Assembly (NCBI GenBank): GCA_021770785.1
Contig: JAETQH010000039.1
Span: 1-39,084 of the forward strand
From: Lachnospiraceae bacterium
GTDB lineage: Bacteria > Bacillota > Clostridia > Lachnospirales > Lachnospiraceae
Reading direction: 5' to 3'
Length of the DNA: 39,084 nucleotides
In this document: positions 22,970 through 31,432 of the stretch, one piece after another
How positions within the stretch are numbered: position 1 is the first letter of the stretch
How the letters are laid out: each line of letters opens with the position of its first letter
The notes under the pieces: model-generated
The model's input: the letters and a program-made list of their open reading frames with translations, nothing else
Told to the model about the DNA's origin: nothing
Databases searched by the model: none
Translations under genes and position numbers: made by a program

Positions 22970-24421
22970 CTACTCCGAATAATCCTTATTCTTCCGGTAC
23001 TCCGTCGGAGACACGCCGCAGACGCTTTTAAACAGCTTCATAAAATGTTTCTCATTGTCATATCCCACCCGTCTGCTGATTTCCGCAACCTTAAGCTCCG
23101 TCTCTGCCAGAAGCCGTTTTGCCTCCTTCATCCGGATATCCCTGAGATAATTCACAAAGTTGCTTCCGGTATACTGCTTAAACTCATAGGAAAACAGGGA
23201 GTAATTCATGGAAATCATATTCGACACCACCGCCATGTTAAGCTCCTCGGCATAATGCTTCTGAATATATTCCACTGCCTGCTGTATCTTATGCTTGTTT
23301 TTATAATCGTCAAATTCCGCATGAATCCGGTTGTGGAACTCCTGCATCCAGCCGATAAGTTCTGTTTTAAATTCTTCTAAGGAGGCCCATGCAAAAATAT
23401 TCCGGAATTTTGCCAAAGACTCGCTGTCTACCTCTAACACATTCTGATAGGTAGACCAAATGCTGTCCATCATAATCCCGATATTTTCTGCAAAGGAATC
23501 CACACTTAACTGCTCCCTTTTTACCTCCCATGCAATTTTATCTAAAATATGGCAGGCCTCCCCGATTTTATCCGTGGCAAGCATCTGTACCATCTGGTGA
23601 ATCAAATTTGTGTCCACGGGCAGCATTCCGCTCTGCTTTTCTTCCGAATACACCACAATATTCCGTTCCTTTATAAATGCCCGTTTTCTTGCAGCAAGTC
23701 CCTCTGCATATGCCTGCTTTAACTCCCTCAGCCCCTGATGAGGCAGGCTCTCCCCCGCAAAGCTCTCTTTCAGCTCCTGCTCAATCAGCTGCTCCTTTTT
23801 TGCTTCCTCCACAATAAAAATCTGCTGTCCCGCCAATTCCTCTAACCAGATAAAATCTCCTGTCCTTTTCTCCTGTCTGCCCGGTTCCGCCTCCATACAA
23901 TACAACACATAGGAATCGGGATAAAACAGTTTTTGGAACTGATTCACCATGGCAGACAGCTCCTCCTGCCCGATGTTTTCCTGCAGCATGAAATATTTTA
24001 ACTGCTGATAGCTGATACTTCGGATTTCCTCGTCCTTCTGCTGATTTTCCTCAATTTCCCGGTTAAATTTTTCAAGAATTTCCCGAATCTTGTCCCTGTC
24101 TACAGGTTTTAAAATGTATTCCCTCACGCCCTGGCGCATCATTTCCACGGCATAGGAGAAATCGTCATAGCCGCTGACCGCCACGGTGAGCGGGACATGC
24201 TCTAACTCCTGCATTGCTTTTACCAGCTCAATCCCGTCCATTTTTGGCATACGGATATCCGTAAACATCACATCTATTTTCTGTTCCTTCAATATCTCTA
24301 ATGCCATCTGCCCGTTATTGCATTCCATAATCACTTCCACGGGAACACCGCTTCTTTGCACCATGGTTTTTATCCCCTGGCGTATCAGTTTTTCGTCTTC
24401 TACAATCAATACTGTTTTCAT
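22970..24421 (-). CDS. YesN-type response regulator with AraC DNA-binding domain
   Basis: A 483-residue cytoplasmic regulator. The receiver (1-120) has Glu9/Asp10 region acids, phosphoacceptor Asp55 (F-T-D-I-R-M-P) and the K-P-V pair. A long variable middle leads to a C-terminal AraC domain (about 380-480) with two helix-turn-helix units, A-V-S-N-M-I-S-M-N-Y-S-L-F-S and V-A-E-I-S-R-R-V-G-Y-D-N-E-K-H-F-M-K-L-F. Its start overlaps the kinase stop as ATGA. It likely activates the transport and glycosidase genes upstream, which is the usual role of YesM/YesN pairs beside sugar ABC operons. Confidence 0.93.
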   Translation of the reverse strand: MKTVLIVEDEKLIRQGIKTMVQRSGVPVEVIMECNNGQMALEILKEQKIDVMFTDIRMPKMDGIELVKAMQELEHVPLTVAVSGYDDFSYAVEMMRQGVREYILKPVDRDKIREILEKFNREIEENQQKDEEIRSISYQQLKYFMLQENIGQEELSAMVNQFQKLFYPDSYVLYCMEAEPGRQEKRTGDFIWLEELAGQQIFIVEEAKKEQLIEQELKESFAGESLPHQGLRELKQAYAEGLAARKRAFIKERNIVVYSEEKQSGMLPVDTNLIHQMVQMLATDKIGEACHILDKIAWEVKREQLSVDSFAENIGIMMDSIWSTYQNVLEVDSESLAKFRNIFAWASLEEFKTELIGWMQEFHNRIHAEFDDYKNKHKIQQAVEYIQKHYAEELNMAVVSNMISMNYSLFSYEFKQYTGSNFVNYLRDIRMKEAKRLLAETELKVAEISRRVGYDNEKHFMKLFKSVCGVSPTEYRKNKDYSE

Positions 24422-26244
24422 TCTTCTCTCCGCCTTCCCCCACCGGCAGGATAACTGCCGTTTTCCGGTTTATGCCGCATTGGAATTTTTACAATCACTT
24501 TCGTATAACAGCCTAACCTTGACACAATCTCAATGTTATATTCCTCACCGAAATTCATATGAATCCTGTCCTGTACGTTCTTAAGGCCTATTCCGTTACC
24601 GGAACCGCCGCTGGTTTCTATTTCCCCGGAAATCTTGCGGTACAGTTCCTGTACCTGCTCCTGATTCATTCCCTTTCCCGCATCCGTAATCTCAATGACA
24701 CAGTCTGCCCCTTCTACATACCCTTTCATATATATGGTGGTGTCCTCCGCCAACTGCTCGATGCCATGATATATGGCATTTTCCACAATGGGCTGTAAGG
24801 ACATCTTTGGTATCTCCTGAATCATGATTTCCTCCGGGATATTTAAGGATAAAAATATCTCATAATCAAACCGCAGATTAATCAGGGTGAGATAGTTTTT
24901 GATGTATTCCACCTCTTCCTGTACCGTCACATTTCCCGACACCCACTTCATACTGTAGCGTAGCAGCCTCCCTAAGGACGTGATGGCATCGGATATCTCG
25001 TATTTTTCCTCAATCTCAGCCATCATTTTAATAGACTCTAACACATTATAGATAAAATGGGCATTAATCTGGTTTTGCAACGCCCGGATTTCCGAATCCT
25101 TTGCTAACAGCTCTCTTTTCAGGTTATCATCCATCAGCTGTCTAATGCGCTCCATCATCTTGTTAATCTGAAGTCCTAATTCTCCCATCTCATCCGTTCC
25201 GCAGTCCGTGATGACAACTTCAAGATTTCCCTTCTGAATCTCACGGATAGACTCGATAATGTCATAAAATCTGCGCAGAATCCCCCGGACAATCTGGTTA
25301 ATCAAAAATGCCAGCGCAATCAGCACCAAAATCATGGCTGCAATAAAGATATCACGCATCCGGTAAACCTGAAGGATCTCTGAGGTAATATCCTGTACAC
25401 AAACCAAAATTCCCCCCAGTTCCTTTAAGGGCATGTACCCGACCACCAGTTTTTTCCCGTCGATTTTCGTATAATAAGTCTGTGTCACATCGCAATCAGC
25501 ATTCTGCGCTAAAATAACATCCATATACTGCTCCGGATCTTCATAACCCGTATAACGGTTTCCCGCCCCGTCAATAAAGCAGCAGAAATTATCCGCTCCC
25601 TGCTCGTAAAGTCCCGGGAACATGGTTTCCATCTCCATAGCAACTTCTACCGTTCCTATTTTTCCGTTTTCAAAATCCGTCATCTCCGAAACCAGAGACA
25701 CGATTCGTTTCTGCTTCGCTAAACCGTTATCCTCAAAAATCCGGTCAACATAATCAAATTTCCACCCCTCCGTGATGTCATCCGCCGCCCAGGAAAGTTT
25801 CTCCATACGGGACTGCCGGTATAATATGGGCATCATCTCCTGCATGGTATTGCTCTCCACATAAACCCGGATTTGGTACAGATAGGAATTGCTGTTTACC
25901 ATGCGCTCTAAGAAACCGATATCCCTGTCATAAAAATCCAGCATTTCTTCCGTGGTAACTTCCTCTCCGGTTTTTACCCGGTTTAAAAACTTTTTTAATT
26001 CCGTGTCATTTAAAAAAATCTGGGTGGACATATTGATGGTTTCCACATTCTTTACTATCTGTCCGTAATTTTTCTCTATCTTGTATTCCATGGATGCTGT
26101 CTGCTGCCGAATCACATTCTGTTCCATATTATAAAACAGAACCACCGACAAAACTGCCATACACACCACCACAAAAAAAATGATAATGACCGTAAATTTA
26201 ATATTCAGTTTTAACCTCTGAAAACGTTCCATGATTTTTTTCAT
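24418..26244 (-). CDS. YesM-type membrane sensor histidine kinase
   Basis: A 608-residue kinase. Helix 1 lies at about 15-37, an extracellular Cache-like sensor at about 40-295, helix 2 at about 298-320, then HAMP (G-T-D-E-M-G-E-L-G-L-Q-I-N). The His_kinase domain has His396 in N-Q-I-N-A-H-F-I-Y-N-V-L-E, with Q-P-I-V-E-N-A-I-Y-H-G-I and a G-N-G-I-G-L box. The start is one base past the SBP2 stop codon, so the two are closely coupled and SBP2 may present ligand to the sensor domain. Regulator yesN overlaps its end. Confidence 0.93.
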   Translation of the reverse strand: MKKIMERFQRLKLNIKFTVIIIFFVVVCMAVLSVVLFYNMEQNVIRQQTASMEYKIEKNYGQIVKNVETINMSTQIFLNDTELKKFLNRVKTGEEVTTEEMLDFYDRDIGFLERMVNSNSYLYQIRVYVESNTMQEMMPILYRQSRMEKLSWAADDITEGWKFDYVDRIFEDNGLAKQKRIVSLVSEMTDFENGKIGTVEVAMEMETMFPGLYEQGADNFCCFIDGAGNRYTGYEDPEQYMDVILAQNADCDVTQTYYTKIDGKKLVVGYMPLKELGGILVCVQDITSEILQVYRMRDIFIAAMILVLIALAFLINQIVRGILRRFYDIIESIREIQKGNLEVVITDCGTDEMGELGLQINKMMERIRQLMDDNLKRELLAKDSEIRALQNQINAHFIYNVLESIKMMAEIEEKYEISDAITSLGRLLRYSMKWVSGNVTVQEEVEYIKNYLTLINLRFDYEIFLSLNIPEEIMIQEIPKMSLQPIVENAIYHGIEQLAEDTTIYMKGYVEGADCVIEITDAGKGMNQEQVQELYRKISGEIETSGGSGNGIGLKNVQDRIHMNFGEEYNIEIVSRLGCYTKVIVKIPMRHKPENGSYPAGGGRRREE

Positions 26245-26245
26245 G

Positions 26246-27841
26246 CTATTCCAATCCCAACCGCGCCTTTGTCTCCTTCACCTGTCTTGTGCTCTCCTCT
26301 ACCACAATAGAAAAGCCTAATTTCTCTCTTTTCTCTACAAATTCCGCAAAAATAGCGTCAAACTCCTCCTCAGAAGGAGCTAACAATAATTTCGGCAATG
26401 TATGACTCCACAACTCCTTAATCTGGCTGTCACAGTTTCCCGCCTTTGTATTGGCATCAAAACACATTTCATATTGTGCCAGATAGTGGGTATATGGCAT
26501 TGTCCATCTCTCCAACTGTGCCACCGGATCGTCCTCTTCACTCTCGGATTTCCACTGCAGCTGCATGACATTATCCTGAAACATCCAGTAAGCGTTGTCC
26601 GCCCCGTAAATCCTGTCATACTCATTTCTATCTCTGTTTAAAAGGTCGTTTACCTCTTCTTTCAGCACTATTTTTCCGTCTACCGTATCATAGGTTTCTC
26701 CTTCCACACCAAGATAAGTCAATTTCTGCCCTTCTTCACTGATCAGATAGGAAAACAGCTCTATTGCCTTTTCGGGGTGCTCACAATTTTTGGAAATCAG
26801 GGTCACCGTCCAGCCGTTAATGCCTGCCCCCGGAAGCATCGGATCATCTCCCGCACTGTTCCTTGGTCCATCCACTGCGATGTATATCCTGTCCGGATTT
26901 TTTGCGTAAAGCTCCTTTTCCTGGTCTGCCATATCCGTCCGCTGATAAATCATACAGAAATACTGTCCCTTTGCAAGCTTCTCCTCCATCTGGGATCTCT
27001 GGTCAATAAAGATGTCCTTTTTCAGATAACCCTCACTGCCTAACTCCCGGAACATCTTTAACCATGTGACATAGTCCTCATCCGTATAGCGGTCATAGTA
27101 AACGCCATCCTTCTCAAAGGGAATTGCTAAAAAATTCTGTAGATACTGGTCAAAGGAATTGCAGCCCGTCTCGTTAAAAATATGGCTTCCCACCGGAATC
27201 AGGGGTTCCCCGTCCACCTCCGGAAACATCGCTGCCGCCGCCCTCACTGCCGCCGCAAATCCTTCCGGCGTGGTCATATCGGGCGAACCGATTGCCTCAT
27301 AAATGTCCTTTCGTACCAGAAAAGTCTGATTCGAGCCGATATTATCATGCTCTTCGTAGTCCTTCGGCTTATAAGTGGAATTCGGATAACAGTAAATATT
27401 TCCGTCCTCTCTGGTATACCACTCCACCACATCTTCATCCGCTACCTGAAAAAAATAAGGGTCATATTCCTCTGCCAGCTCATTCAAGGCATATACCATG
27501 CCTTTCTCTATCATAATGTCTACCTGATCTTCCCACCAGCCTAAGGTTATAATATCCGGCAGATTATCCGCAGAAATCAGGGAATTTAACAATTCCGCTT
27601 CATTGCCGGTGGGTGTAATAAACTGGATATCCACTCCGGTATCCTCTGTTATCTTTTGGGATACGATATTTTCTCCGAAATCCGTATTATACCAGGAATA
27701 ATTGATATACCACTGAAGGGTAACCGGCTCTTTTGCTGCCTTCTCCTCTGTCTCTTCCGCTTCTTCGCTGCAGCCTGACAGAAATACTGCCGCAGACAGC
27801 AACAGCCCTATGTATTTCAACCTTTTATTTACCAACCCCAT
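26246..27841 (-). CDS. Second solute-binding lipoprotein (SBP2), coupled to YesM
   Basis: A 531-residue extracellular binding protein with a lipobox F-L-S-G-C (Cys24). The mature part looks like the larger LplA/family-1 oligosaccharide-binding group: P-V-T-L-Q-W-Y-I-N; D-T-G-V-D-I-Q-F; L-P-D-I-I-T-L; A-I-E-L-F-S-Y-L-I-S-E-E-G. I chose the ATG at 27841, after GAAAGG, because the longer frame runs through the promoter boxes. It lies between the permeases and the kinase, with one base separating it from yesM. It could serve the same permeases as the first binding protein or be the extracellular sensor of the two-component system. Confidence 0.9.
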   Translation of the reverse strand: MGLVNKRLKYIGLLLSAAVFLSGCSEEAEETEEKAAKEPVTLQWYINYSWYNTDFGENIVSQKITEDTGVDIQFITPTGNEAELLNSLISADNLPDIITLGWWEDQVDIMIEKGMVYALNELAEEYDPYFFQVADEDVVEWYTREDGNIYCYPNSTYKPKDYEEHDNIGSNQTFLVRKDIYEAIGSPDMTTPEGFAAAVRAAAAMFPEVDGEPLIPVGSHIFNETGCNSFDQYLQNFLAIPFEKDGVYYDRYTDEDYVTWLKMFRELGSEGYLKKDIFIDQRSQMEEKLAKGQYFCMIYQRTDMADQEKELYAKNPDRIYIAVDGPRNSAGDDPMLPGAGINGWTVTLISKNCEHPEKAIELFSYLISEEGQKLTYLGVEGETYDTVDGKIVLKEEVNDLLNRDRNEYDRIYGADNAYWMFQDNVMQLQWKSESEEDDPVAQLERWTMPYTHYLAQYEMCFDANTKAGNCDSQIKELWSHTLPKLLLAPSEEEFDAIFAEFVEKREKLGFSIVVEESTRQVKETKARLGLE

Positions 27842-27875
27842 TCTTACACCTTTCCCTTCTTTTCTATACTCCCCT

Positions 27876-27904
27876 ACTATAGCAAAAAGTCCTTTTTCCT
27901 GCAA
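27876..27904 (-). promoter_or_regulatory. Promoter of SBP2-YesM-YesN
   Basis: On the minus strand TTGCAG (plus 27899-27904), 17 bases, then TATAGT (plus 27876-27881). The leader to the SBP2 ATG is about 28 bases. It lets the sensor unit be expressed apart from the transport operon. Confidence 0.7.
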
Positions 27905-27919
27905 GACAGCCTATATGCC

Positions 27920-27951
27920 AAAAGGCCCAGGAAGTTTCATCTTCCTAAGCC
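27920..27951 (-). terminator. Weak terminator between permease and SBP2
   Basis: On the minus strand GGCTTAGGAAG and CTTCCTGGGCC form a stem with a small mismatch around a six-base loop, followed by only four T's. Stopping is probably partial. Confidence 0.55.
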
Positions 27952-27965
27952 AGGATGGCTCTTTA

Positions 27966-28802
27966 TTATTCTTTTACCGCACCTGCCGAAATACTGCTGA
28001 TAATGTATTTTGAGAAGAATGCAAATACCAACAGGATTGGAATGACGGAAATTGCAACTGCTAAATAAATCGCACCCTGATTGGAATTAATATCTGTAGA
28101 TGCCCGAAGCGTTGCCATCATAACCGGCAGAGTAAATTTCTCGTTTTTGTTTAAGATAATCATCGGAAGCAGGTAGTTGTTCCAGTTTCCGATAAATGCC
28201 ATAATACCCATGGTAGCAATGCCCGGAGACATCACCGGAAGTACAATTCTGTGGAAGGAATACAGCTCGCTTGCCCCGTCAATTCTCGCCGCTTCAATCA
28301 ATGACGGCGGCAGTACCGACAGTACATACTGTCTTAAGAAAAACACGGTTCCCGGTGCTGCGATTGCCGGAATAATCAATGGTATGTAGGAGTTTACCAG
28401 ATGAAGCTTTGTACATAAGTTATAAAAACCAATCAGTCCAAGCTGTCCCGGTATCATCATGAACACCAGAATGGTGCCGAATATAAGTTTATTTCCCTTA
28501 AATTTATACATTGCCAGCCCATAAGCTGTCATGGCGGAAAAATAAGCGGTCAGCAGTGTTGCAGGAACCGCAACAATTAAACTGTTCCACATTCCCTTAA
28601 ACAAATTAAAGAATTCAAATACTGTTTCCCAGTTTTCTGCCAGATGGGTACTAGGAATTAGTGTAAAGGAAGTTACAATTTCCGAACCGCTTCTGGTGGC
28701 ATTCACCAGCATGAGAAGGAATGGCAGAAGGCAGGTTAATCCTAACAATATCAAAAGCAGATAAAGAATACCCTTTTTTATTTTATAACCAATCGTATAC
28801 AT
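27966..28802 (-). CDS. Carbohydrate ABC permease, MalG type
   Basis: A 278-residue membrane protein with six predicted helices. The ABC contact loop (EAA region) reads E-A-A-R-I-D-G-A-S-E-L-Y-S-F-H-R-I-V-L-P, the standard MalG-class form. Its ATG has no close strong ribosome site, but it lies only five bases beyond the preceding permease stop and is probably coupled. With the other permease it forms the channel for sugars delivered by the binding proteins. No ATPase gene is in the locus, so a shared MsmK-type ATPase elsewhere must power it. Confidence 0.93.
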   Translation of the reverse strand: MYTIGYKIKKGILYLLLILLGLTCLLPFLLMLVNATRSGSEIVTSFTLIPSTHLAENWETVFEFFNLFKGMWNSLIVAVPATLLTAYFSAMTAYGLAMYKFKGNKLIFGTILVFMMIPGQLGLIGFYNLCTKLHLVNSYIPLIIPAIAAPGTVFFLRQYVLSVLPPSLIEAARIDGASELYSFHRIVLPVMSPGIATMGIMAFIGNWNNYLLPMIILNKNEKFTLPVMMATLRASTDINSNQGAIYLAVAISVIPILLVFAFFSKYIISSISAGAVKE

Positions 28803-28807
28803 AACCG

Positions 28808-29734
28808 CTATGCCTCCTTCTTATTAAAGAGTTTAAACTGTACTACAGAAACTGCCAGAATAATTAAGAATATAATGTATGCAATGGCTGAAGCATACCC
28901 TGTCTGTGTCGTTCCCGTTTCAAATCCGAATTTATAAAGATACATTACCACCGTCTGTACGGAGTCATAAGAAGCGCTGGCCTTATCAGACATCAGGTAC
29001 GGCAAATCGAACATCTGCAGACCTCCAATCAGTGATGTAATTGCCACATAAAGTAAAATAGGCCGAAGCAGCGGTAATGTGATTTTTCCAAATACTGTCC
29101 ATCTTCCGGCGCCGTCGATGGCTGCCGCCTCAAAGTAATCTTTTGAAATCCCCTGTACTCCTGCCATCAGCATGATGAAGGAATTACCAAACCAGACCCA
29201 GGTCTGTATCACCGCAATGGTTCCCCCGGCATGTGATGCCGTCCCCAACCAATCAATGGGATTGTAAGCTTTTCCAAATAAATGATAAATACCGTTAATA
29301 ATCTGATTAAAGGTACCATAACGCCAGTCTAACAATGTTTTAAACAAAAACGCTACGGATGTTGCCGCAATCAGGTTTGGCAGATAATAAATAACACGGA
29401 AAACGCCAAGCCCGCGCATCTTATATTTCACATCGCTGAATACCATCATGAGTAAAAACGCCAGTCCAAGCTGCAACACGATATTTACTCCCCAGATTCT
29501 TACCGTATTCCATAATGCTCTCCAGAAAAATTTGTCTGTTAAGACCCGCTTATAGTTGTCAAACCACACCCAGCTTATTTCCCCGACTCCGGCAATTTTC
29601 GCATTTGTAAAACTAAAATACAACGTCCTTATTACCGGATAAACGCTAAAAATCAAAAATACGATAACAAACGGCGCTACAAAATAGTAACCTGCGTTAT
29701 TATAGTTTTTTATTTTCTTTTTTTTCGTTTCCAT
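28808..29734 (-). CDS. Carbohydrate ABC permease, MalF type
   Basis: A 308-residue membrane protein (starting M-E-T-K-K-K-K-I) with about six helices. The EAA loop is E-A-A-A-I-D-G-A-G-R-W-T-V-F-G-K-I-T-L-P. Longer in-frame starts exist at 29767 (ATG) and 29776 (TTG), but they lie within an intercistronic hairpin and give an acidic tail atypical of the family, so I prefer 29734. It follows the first binding-protein gene and precedes its permease partner. Confidence 0.9.
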   Translation of the reverse strand: METKKKKIKNYNNAGYYFVAPFVIVFLIFSVYPVIRTLYFSFTNAKIAGVGEISWVWFDNYKRVLTDKFFWRALWNTVRIWGVNIVLQLGLAFLLMMVFSDVKYKMRGLGVFRVIYYLPNLIAATSVAFLFKTLLDWRYGTFNQIINGIYHLFGKAYNPIDWLGTASHAGGTIAVIQTWVWFGNSFIMLMAGVQGISKDYFEAAAIDGAGRWTVFGKITLPLLRPILLYVAITSLIGGLQMFDLPYLMSDKASASYDSVQTVVMYLYKFGFETGTTQTGYASAIAYIIFLIILAVSVVQFKLFNKKEA

Positions 29735-29761
29735 AATAAACCATGCCCTTTCCTCATCTTC

Positions 29762-29781
29762 GGACATTGGTTCCAATGTCC
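29762..29781. repeat. Intercistronic hairpin A
   Basis: GGACATTGG (29762-29770) is matched by CCAATGTCC (29773-29781), perfect 9-base arms around TT. It lies just upstream of the chosen permease start and overlaps the alternative starts. Confidence 0.65.
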
Positions 29782-29807
29782 CTTGCTTCCACTATCGGAT
29801 AACCGTC

Positions 29808-29827
29808 AGACCCGCAAGTGCGGGTCT
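29808..29827. repeat. Intercistronic hairpin B
   Basis: AGACCCGCA (29808-29816) and TGCGGGTCT (29819-29827) form a GC-rich stem between the binding-protein stop and the permease genes. No T run follows on the minus strand. Such stems often guard the 3' end of binding-protein mRNA, giving more binding protein than permease. Confidence 0.75.
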
Positions 29828-29854
29828 TCGGCTATTCCGTTTCATTGCTCTTAC

Positions 29855-31297
29855 TTATTCTCTGTTTACGGTAATATCCGGGTAAGTTGATTCAATCTTG
29901 TCATAAAACTCTGCCACTGCTTCCTCTTTGGTCTTTTCACCTGTCTTAACAGCAGAAATAGCATTTCCCCATGCGTCACCGATTGCCTGATCGTATCTTG
30001 TAACTTTAGAAGTATCAATGGTCTTAGCCTGCTCTAACCAGAACTGGTATAATTTCTCACCGCCATAAATCTCATTTGCATCGTCTTTGTGTTTTTCAAG
30101 AGCAGATTTTAAGGAAACCGTATCACCCTGGGAGAACTCAATCCACCAGTCAGCAGTTTCTTCGTTTAAGGTACAGAATTTCACGAAATCCCATGCAAGG
30201 TCTTTTTTCTCAGACTGGGAAGAAATACCGATGTATGTACCACCGTCAAAACCGGAAGCCGGGCCTGAACAAACTCCCCATAAACCGGAAGTATCTTTTA
30301 CGTTATCTCTCATGGTCAGTACACCCCAGGAAGGAAGTCCAAAAGCAAATACTTCTGTTTTCATCATGTCCTTTGTTGCTTCTTCAAATGCTTCCGCATC
30401 CCATACATCGACAGAGTCGTCAGCGTAGTTCTGGATATCCGCGGTAAGGATGGGTACCTCGCCTGCCATTGCCTGATACCATGGAGTAGACCACTGGTTT
30501 GCATATGCTGTCAATCCGTCCTGATAAAGCTGTACACATAAATCCATGTACTCGTATCTTGCCTCTGATACATTTAAGGTTCCGTCTACTACCCAGGCAG
30601 AGTCACCGGAAAATACATTCATTTCAGCGTCTGATGAGAAAATACGGTAGCCTGCATTTTTTAATTTATCTGCGGTCTCTAAAATGGTCGGATAATCTGC
30701 AAAGAGTTTTCCCACCTCTTCCGGATCATCTGTACCAAATACTTCCTTAGCAATATCTCTTCTATAATAGATACCTGCCGGTGTAATCTGATAGGAAATT
30801 GCTCTCTGTACGCCGTCCTCAGACTGTCCTACTTCCCAGACATAGTCTACAATCTGGTCTGCATAATCCTGTGCGCCATACTGGTCTAAATCCTCAAAAA
30901 ATCCTGCGTCATAGAAATCTTCCAGCATTTTCGGTTCTCCGACGATGATATCCGGCTCTTTCTCCCCTGCTAACAATGCGGTCTGAACCTTTGTCGGATA
31001 ATTTGCCGGCTCAATTACCACTGTTTCTACCGTAACGCCTGTCTGCTCCTGATATCTTTCTCCAAAATCAATCAGGTCATTGGATAAGGTCCATACCACC
31101 AGTTTCTCACCGGTTGCAGCTGCACCGTCTGTACCTCCTTCACTTTCCGTACCTGCTGCGGCACCGTTTTCTGCTGCCTCATTCTTTCCCGCCCCGTCTG
31201 CATTAGATGTGGTTGTATTTCCACCATTTCCACATGCTGTAATGGAGAGTGCCATTGCACTGACAAGTAATACTGATACTGCTTTTTTCCAATTCAT
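29855..31297 (-). CDS. Carbohydrate ABC solute-binding lipoprotein
   Basis: A 480-residue extracellular binding protein. The signal peptide ends in I-T-A-C with lipidated Cys22, followed by a Gly/Ala/Glu-rich flexible stretch (about 23-65) and the family-1 binding fold (L-V-V-W-T-L-S-N-D...; A-L-L-A-G-E-K-E-P-D-I-I-V-G-E; W-G-V-L-T-M-R-D). The ATG follows AAAGGAGG. It is the first gene of the transport unit, followed by a hairpin and two permeases. The ligand is likely a beta-linked oligosaccharide, inferred from the enzymes next to it. Confidence 0.95.
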   Translation of the reverse strand: MNWKKAVSVLLVSAMALSITACGNGGNTTTSNADGAGKNEAAENGAAAGTESEGGTDGAAATGEKLVVWTLSNDLIDFGERYQEQTGVTVETVVIEPANYPTKVQTALLAGEKEPDIIVGEPKMLEDFYDAGFFEDLDQYGAQDYADQIVDYVWEVGQSEDGVQRAISYQITPAGIYYRRDIAKEVFGTDDPEEVGKLFADYPTILETADKLKNAGYRIFSSDAEMNVFSGDSAWVVDGTLNVSEARYEYMDLCVQLYQDGLTAYANQWSTPWYQAMAGEVPILTADIQNYADDSVDVWDAEAFEEATKDMMKTEVFAFGLPSWGVLTMRDNVKDTSGLWGVCSGPASGFDGGTYIGISSQSEKKDLAWDFVKFCTLNEETADWWIEFSQGDTVSLKSALEKHKDDANEIYGGEKLYQFWLEQAKTIDTSKVTRYDQAIGDAWGNAISAVKTGEKTKEEAVAEFYDKIESTYPDITVNRE

Positions 31298-31359
31298 AAA
31301 AATATCCTCCTTTTTTTCTGAAACATTTATGATTGTTTCCTTGTTTCTTTGTAGCTTTT

Positions 31360-31365
31360 ATTATA
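31360..31365 (-). promoter_or_regulatory. -10 box of the transport operon
   Basis: A consensus minus-strand TATAAT, about 63 bases before the binding-protein ATG, follows the terminator at 31372-31400 by only six bases. The -35 region falls inside the terminator stem and is poor (TTATAC at best), which fits an activator-dependent promoter. Confidence 0.55.
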
Positions 31366-31371
31366 GAAAAG

Positions 31372-31400
31372 AAAAAAGCGCCGTATAATGACGCTTTTTT
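31372..31400. terminator. Terminator after the GH30 gene
   Basis: AAAAAAGCG (31372-31380) and CGCTTTTTT (31392-31400) form a 9-base stem. The minus-strand copy ends in a T run 33 bases past the GH30 stop. It separates the enzyme genes from the transport genes. Confidence 0.8.
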
Positions 31401-31432
31401 CAAAAAGGTGTTCTTTTTTTAGTTTCTGTTTT

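Noticed and set aside
27842..27904. Longer start for SBP2
   Set aside because: It would translate through a good -35/-10 pair and place extra residues before a normal lipoprotein signal; the ATG at 27841 has its own ribosome site.
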